DNA of 45,430 bases. Source: Bacillota bacterium (lineage in GTDB: Bacteria > Bacillota > Clostridia > Saccharofermentanales > Fastidiosipilaceae). The stretch lies in the NCBI GenBank assembly GCA_030055235.1, contig JASGUW010000147.1, forward strand, positions 1-45,430. The letters run 5' to 3'. Both the position numbers and the translations under genes were made by a program. The notes beneath the pieces were generated by a model that was not told the DNA's origin, did not search any database, and saw only the letters and a program-made list of their open reading frames with translations. Positions 42,916 through 45,430 of this stretch are shown piece by piece; position 1 is the stretch's first letter, and each line of letters starts with the position of its first letter.

Positions 42916-43656
42916 ATGGCCGAAACACTGTATCTCGTCATGCCCGCCTATAACGAGGCCGCTAATCTCCGTGATGTCGTAGCCGACTGGTACCCTGTAC
43001 TCGCCGCCGGCGATGAAGCCAGCCGCATGCTTATTCTGGACGATGGCTCAACGGATGAGAGTGCCGTTGTACTGGAGGAACTCGCCGCCCGCTATCCGCA
43101 GCTTCACTGGTGGAGCCGCGAAAACCGCGGTCACGGCGCGACCATCCGCGAACTTTACGAAGAGGCCGTCGCAGCAGGTGCTGACTGGATCCTGCAGACC
43201 GACAGCGACGGGCAGACCCTGTCAAGTGAATTCGCTTCCTTCTGGATGCGACGCAGCGGCATGGCCATGGTGATCGGCGATCGCCATGAACGCGAAGACG
43301 GCAGCTGGCGCCGCTTTGTCTCCTGGGTTCTGGTGCAGCTGATCCGTCTGCGCCTGGGCGTCCACCTCATTGATGCCAACACCCCCTACCGGCTCATGCG
43401 GGCGGAGGTACTGGCCCGGCTGCTGCCGGCCCTGCCGAAAGATGCCCACCTGGTGAACGCCCTGCTGGCGGCCGCCTTCGTCTATGACGGCCAGCCCTGC
43501 ACCTGGGTGCCCATTAGCTTCCGCGCCAGGCAGGGGGGAGTCAATTCGATTGATGTCCCTGCCATTTTGCGGCACGGCCGTCGCTTCTGGGGAGAGCTCG
43601 GCCGCGCACGGGCCAGTTTCCGGAGTGTCCTGGGTCCCCGCTGGCGGGGCCACTAG
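42916..43656 (+). CDS. Glycosyltransferase family 2
   Basis: A 246-residue GT-A fold enzyme. The nucleotide-sugar binding start LVMPAYNEAANLRDVV, the LILDDGSTDES strand and the metal-binding TDSDGQT are visible, as in dolichol/undecaprenyl-phosphate sugar transferases. No membrane anchor is seen, so it is probably soluble or peripheral. AAAGGAG lies 10 bases upstream of ATG 42916. It begins 41 bases after the ABC operon; cotranscription is possible, but a functional link is not evident. Confidence 0.9.
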   Translation: MAETLYLVMPAYNEAANLRDVVADWYPVLAAGDEASRMLILDDGSTDESAVVLEELAARYPQLHWWSRENRGHGATIRELYEEAVAAGADWILQTDSDGQTLSSEFASFWMRRSGMAMVIGDRHEREDGSWRRFVSWVLVQLIRLRLGVHLIDANTPYRLMRAEVLARLLPALPKDAHLVNALLAAAFVYDGQPCTWVPISFRARQGGVNSIDVPAILRHGRRFWGELGRARASFRSVLGPRWRGH

Positions 43657-43663
43657 GTGCCGG

Positions 43664-43684
43664 CCGCGCGTCATGACCGCGCGG
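43664..43684 (+). terminator. Weak candidate terminator
   Basis: CCGCGCG and CGCGCGG arms with a 7-nt loop, followed by only three T residues, just downstream of the glycosyltransferase gene. Confidence 0.35.
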
Positions 43685-43723
43685 TTTGATGCGCGGCTTG
43701 ATGCGCGGCTTGATGCGTGACTT
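43678..43723 (+). repeat. 12-bp tandem repeat (GCGCGGCTTGAT-like), about four copies
   Basis: GCGCGGTTTGAT, GCGCGGCTTGAT twice and GCGTGACTTGA follow each other. It overlaps the right arm of the preceding hairpin. The remaining gap to hpf holds no gene. Confidence 0.75.
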
Positions 43724-43925
43724 GAGAACGAGCCCCTGCATGCGTAATCGCGGTCATGCCTTGTTTTTTAGCGTTTTTAAGGAGTTTTTTGTAGACAAGC
43801 CGTTTTCTGCACAAAACAGCCCGCTTTTGTGCAAATGCCCAGTTTATCCTCTGCAAAACATGTACAAGTCAGAGTATTGCTCAAGAACTCATTGCCAAAA
43901 GCTCCCGCTGGAGCCGTTGCCCTAG

Positions 43926-43931
43926 TATAAT
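43926..43931 (+). promoter_or_regulatory. -10 box (TATAAT) for hpf
   Basis: A perfect TATAAT, 54 bases before the start codon. No matching -35 at 17 bp; TTGCCA at 43892 is too far. Transcription would start near 43938. Confidence 0.55.
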
Positions 43932-43985
43932 GTTGTTAGAACATTGGCAGGGCCCTGTAAGGGTTCAGGAAAGAGGCTAGGCGTC

Positions 43986-44552
43986 ATGAGAATCGACGTA
44001 ACATCACAGGGCATTCGGCCCTCGGAGCGGCTGCGCGAGCGCGCGGCGAAGAAACTCGCGAAGTTCGATCGCTATTTCGGCGACGATGCCGAAGCGGTCG
44101 TCCACCTCACTCAGGAGGGCGACCAGAAGTGCGTTGAGATCACAATTCGCGTGAAGAAGCATTACTATCGCGCCGAGACGACTGCAGACGACCCCATTAC
44201 GGCATTTGACCTGACGATCAATCTGCTCGAACGACAGATCCGCAAGCAGAAGACACGCTTTGAGAAGCACATCCGCGACTACGCCTACCTTCAGGAGTAT
44301 CTGAAGACCTCCCCGACTGCTGACGAGGACTGGGAGGATGAAGAGGATGACGCGGACGACGCAGATGGTGATATCGGCATCATCCGCCACAAACGCTTCG
44401 ACCTTACCCCCATGACCCCGGACGAAGCCGTGTTGCAGATGGAGATGCTGGGACACTCCTTCCTGCTTTTCCTCTATGCCGAGACCGGCCGTGTGGCTCT
44501 GGTCTACAAGCGCCGTGACGGCAACTACGGCATGATTGAGCCCGATTATTAA
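43986..44552 (+). CDS. hpf: Long-form ribosome hibernation promoting factor
   Basis: A 188-residue long HPF. Residues 1 to about 100 are the ribosome-binding domain (RIDVTSQGIRPSERLRERAAKKLAKFDRYF at the start, basic helix KQKTRFEKH near the end). A strongly acidic linker rich in Asp/Glu/Ala spans about 112-130. Residues about 132-188 are the dimerisation domain (HKRFDLTPMTPDEAVLQMEMLGHSFLLFLY, VYKRRDGNYGMIEP), which drives 100S ribosome dimers. The long form is standard in Bacillota. ATG 43986 has AGGAAAGAGG upstream. Confidence 0.96.
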   Translation: MRIDVTSQGIRPSERLRERAAKKLAKFDRYFGDDAEAVVHLTQEGDQKCVEITIRVKKHYYRAETTADDPITAFDLTINLLERQIRKQKTRFEKHIRDYAYLQEYLKTSPTADEDWEDEEDDADDADGDIGIIRHKRFDLTPMTPDEAVLQMEMLGHSFLLFLYAETGRVALVYKRRDGNYGMIEPDY

Positions 44553-44576
44553 GCCATAACATACCTTATCTGCCAG

Positions 44577-44616
44577 AGCCGGTGCACGGATTCCGTGTGC
44601 CGGCTTTTGCGTTTTT
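44577..44616 (+). terminator. hpf terminator
   Basis: AGCCGGTGCACGGA and TCCGTGTGCCGGCT form a 14-bp imperfect stem followed by TTTTGCGTTTTT. Confidence 0.85.
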
Positions 44617-45216
44617 ACCTGTTGTCGCCAGGAATCGCAGAGGCAGAAGGCATACGGAAAGCGCGGCCGGCATGAAGGCAGCTGCCATGAAGGCAGCTGC
44701 AGGCTGAGGCCCTGCGTGCCACAGCACAGCGCGCAGGGCCAAAACAGCGTGAAATCCAAAAAACATTTGGATATCGGGCTATCTTGAGTACCAGAGGTCG
44801 ATTCTGACACAGAACGAAATAAGTAAGCCACTTGTCGTATGCACTTTCAATGGGTTGCGGGGTCTTTGTGATCAACTGGAGAAAGCCATCAGGATGAATA
44901 ATGAGGGATAGCCTCAAAAATGTGGACACATGCTTACAGTCAATGATTTTGAAGCATCATTTCCTTAACAATCGCGCTGACCTATCTCATTCGTTGCCCA
45001 AGTTCGAAGAGTTTTGCCAGTCTGCCGAGGCTTTTCTTTTCATTTCCAGTCTCCATGCCTTTTTCGCTCAAGGCACAAACGGTATGAATCGATGGCAATG
45101 AAGGCTCTGCCTCGTGTCAATCATGGTCATCTCCCAAAAGCTTATTACTGTTGTCATTAACTTGGAGAGCGATTACGCAATCTAACAAGTTTCATGATTC
45201 AGATATGTCCAGCTGT
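44617..45216. other. Gene-free region with repeat fragments
   Basis: No gene is supported; a 66-codon plus-strand frame at 44901-45101 lacks a ribosome binding site and motif. A CATGAAGGCAGCTGC sequence is duplicated near 44670-44700, followed by a family-D copy. Confidence 0.55.
44710..44790 (+). repeat. Single family-D copy
   Basis: GCAGGGCCAAAACAGCGTGAAATCC with the inner ATCCAAA/TTTGGAT hairpin (44754-44772), preceded by a GC-rich stretch of the type seen at 33217. The outer left arm is GGCC instead of GGTC. Confidence 0.8.
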
Positions 45217-45329
45217 GGTCAATTTTTTCGTTCCTGCCCCGAATCCGGGGCACCAGCGCAATTTTTGCCCACCCCTGGACAATTTTTTCGTTCCTGCCCC
45301 GAATCCGGGGCACCAGCGCAATTTTTCCC
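45217..45329 (-). repeat. Family A, inverted, two 60-bp copies
   Basis: GGWCAATTTTTTCGTTCCTG begins at 45217 and 45277, 60 bp apart. It is the reverse complement of the array at 1-180, with the same CCCCG/CGGGG central hairpin. Confidence 0.93.
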
Positions 45330-45430
45330 TATTGTGTCAAGCCCGAAAGCCCTGTGTATCAGTGCTTTGCGGGAACGGGGTTTGAGTGATTCCAATGGAA
45401 CGAGCCGGAGGTTACGGACAAAGCAGCACT

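Overview
The window looks like chromosomal DNA from a GC-rich bacterium, most likely a high-GC member of the Bacillota (Clostridia-like). This rests on strong AGGAGG ribosome binding sites, a long-form HPF, an mltG next to a U32 peptidase-like tRNA hydroxylation gene (an arrangement known from Bacillota), AzlC/AzlD, a Big_2/Ig-like surface protein and a lipoprotein-type oligopeptide ABC system. TGA is used as a stop. No rRNA, tRNA, recognisable transposase, integrase or CRISPR array was seen. The assignment is inference; no marker gene such as 16S is present.

Layout. 0.4-5.4 kb: a carbohydrate operon (PfkB-type kinase, GH4 NAD-dependent glycosidase, two tandem MFS paralogues). 5.4-6.5 kb: azlC-azlD on the minus strand. 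6.8-7.7 kb: an orphan protein with a PD-(D/E)XK/DUF559-like C-terminus. 8.9-11.5 kb: mltG and a U32-family gene. 11.7-13.8 kb: an AT-richer secreted Ig-like repeat protein. 14.9-18.6 kb: a giant coiled-coil plus CPBP-type membrane protein. 18.8-20.3 kb: zwf. 21.8-29.8 kb: a long plus-strand run with a cyclase-family hydrolase, gnd, a DsbA/FrnE-like thioredoxin-fold protein, an Old Yellow Enzyme-type reductase, an SDR, a fumarate-reductase-type flavoprotein and a D-2-hydroxyacid dehydrogenase. Five of the junctions from gnd onward overlap or abut. 30.4-33.0 kb: an acyl-CoA synthetase-like ligase, and convergent to it a TIM-barrel sugar isomerase/epimerase. 34.5 kb: gap. 35.6-37.5 kb: a MATE exporter and a GNAT acetyltransferase on the minus strand. 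37.7-43.7 kb: an oligopeptide-type ABC operon (lipoprotein, permease, a fused permease-ATPase, ATPase), then a GT2 glycosyltransferase. 44.0 kb: hpf.

How they may work together. zwf and gnd supply NADPH (no lactonase gene is seen here), and gnd heads the redox run whose reductases would consume reduced nicotinamide. A cyclase-family hydrolase and a CoA ligase flank that run, so a substrate-specific anaerobic reductive pathway is plausible, but its substrate cannot be read from sequence.

The most unusual content is non-coding. Four families of tandemly repeated, mostly palindromic elements occupy the gene-free gaps: a 60-bp family at both window ends, a 70-bp family in two inverted five-copy arrays, a 92-bp three-copy array, and a 71-bp/dispersed family. 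Their sequences differ but they share a layout: outer inverted repeats containing GTCC/GTCA-type cores, A-tracts beside them, fixed period. The two 70-bp arrays have terminator-like hairpins oriented so that each would block transcription entering the 12.7-kb segment between them. A 31-bp palindrome with perfect 14-bp arms upstream of the CoA-ligase gene is a strong operator candidate.
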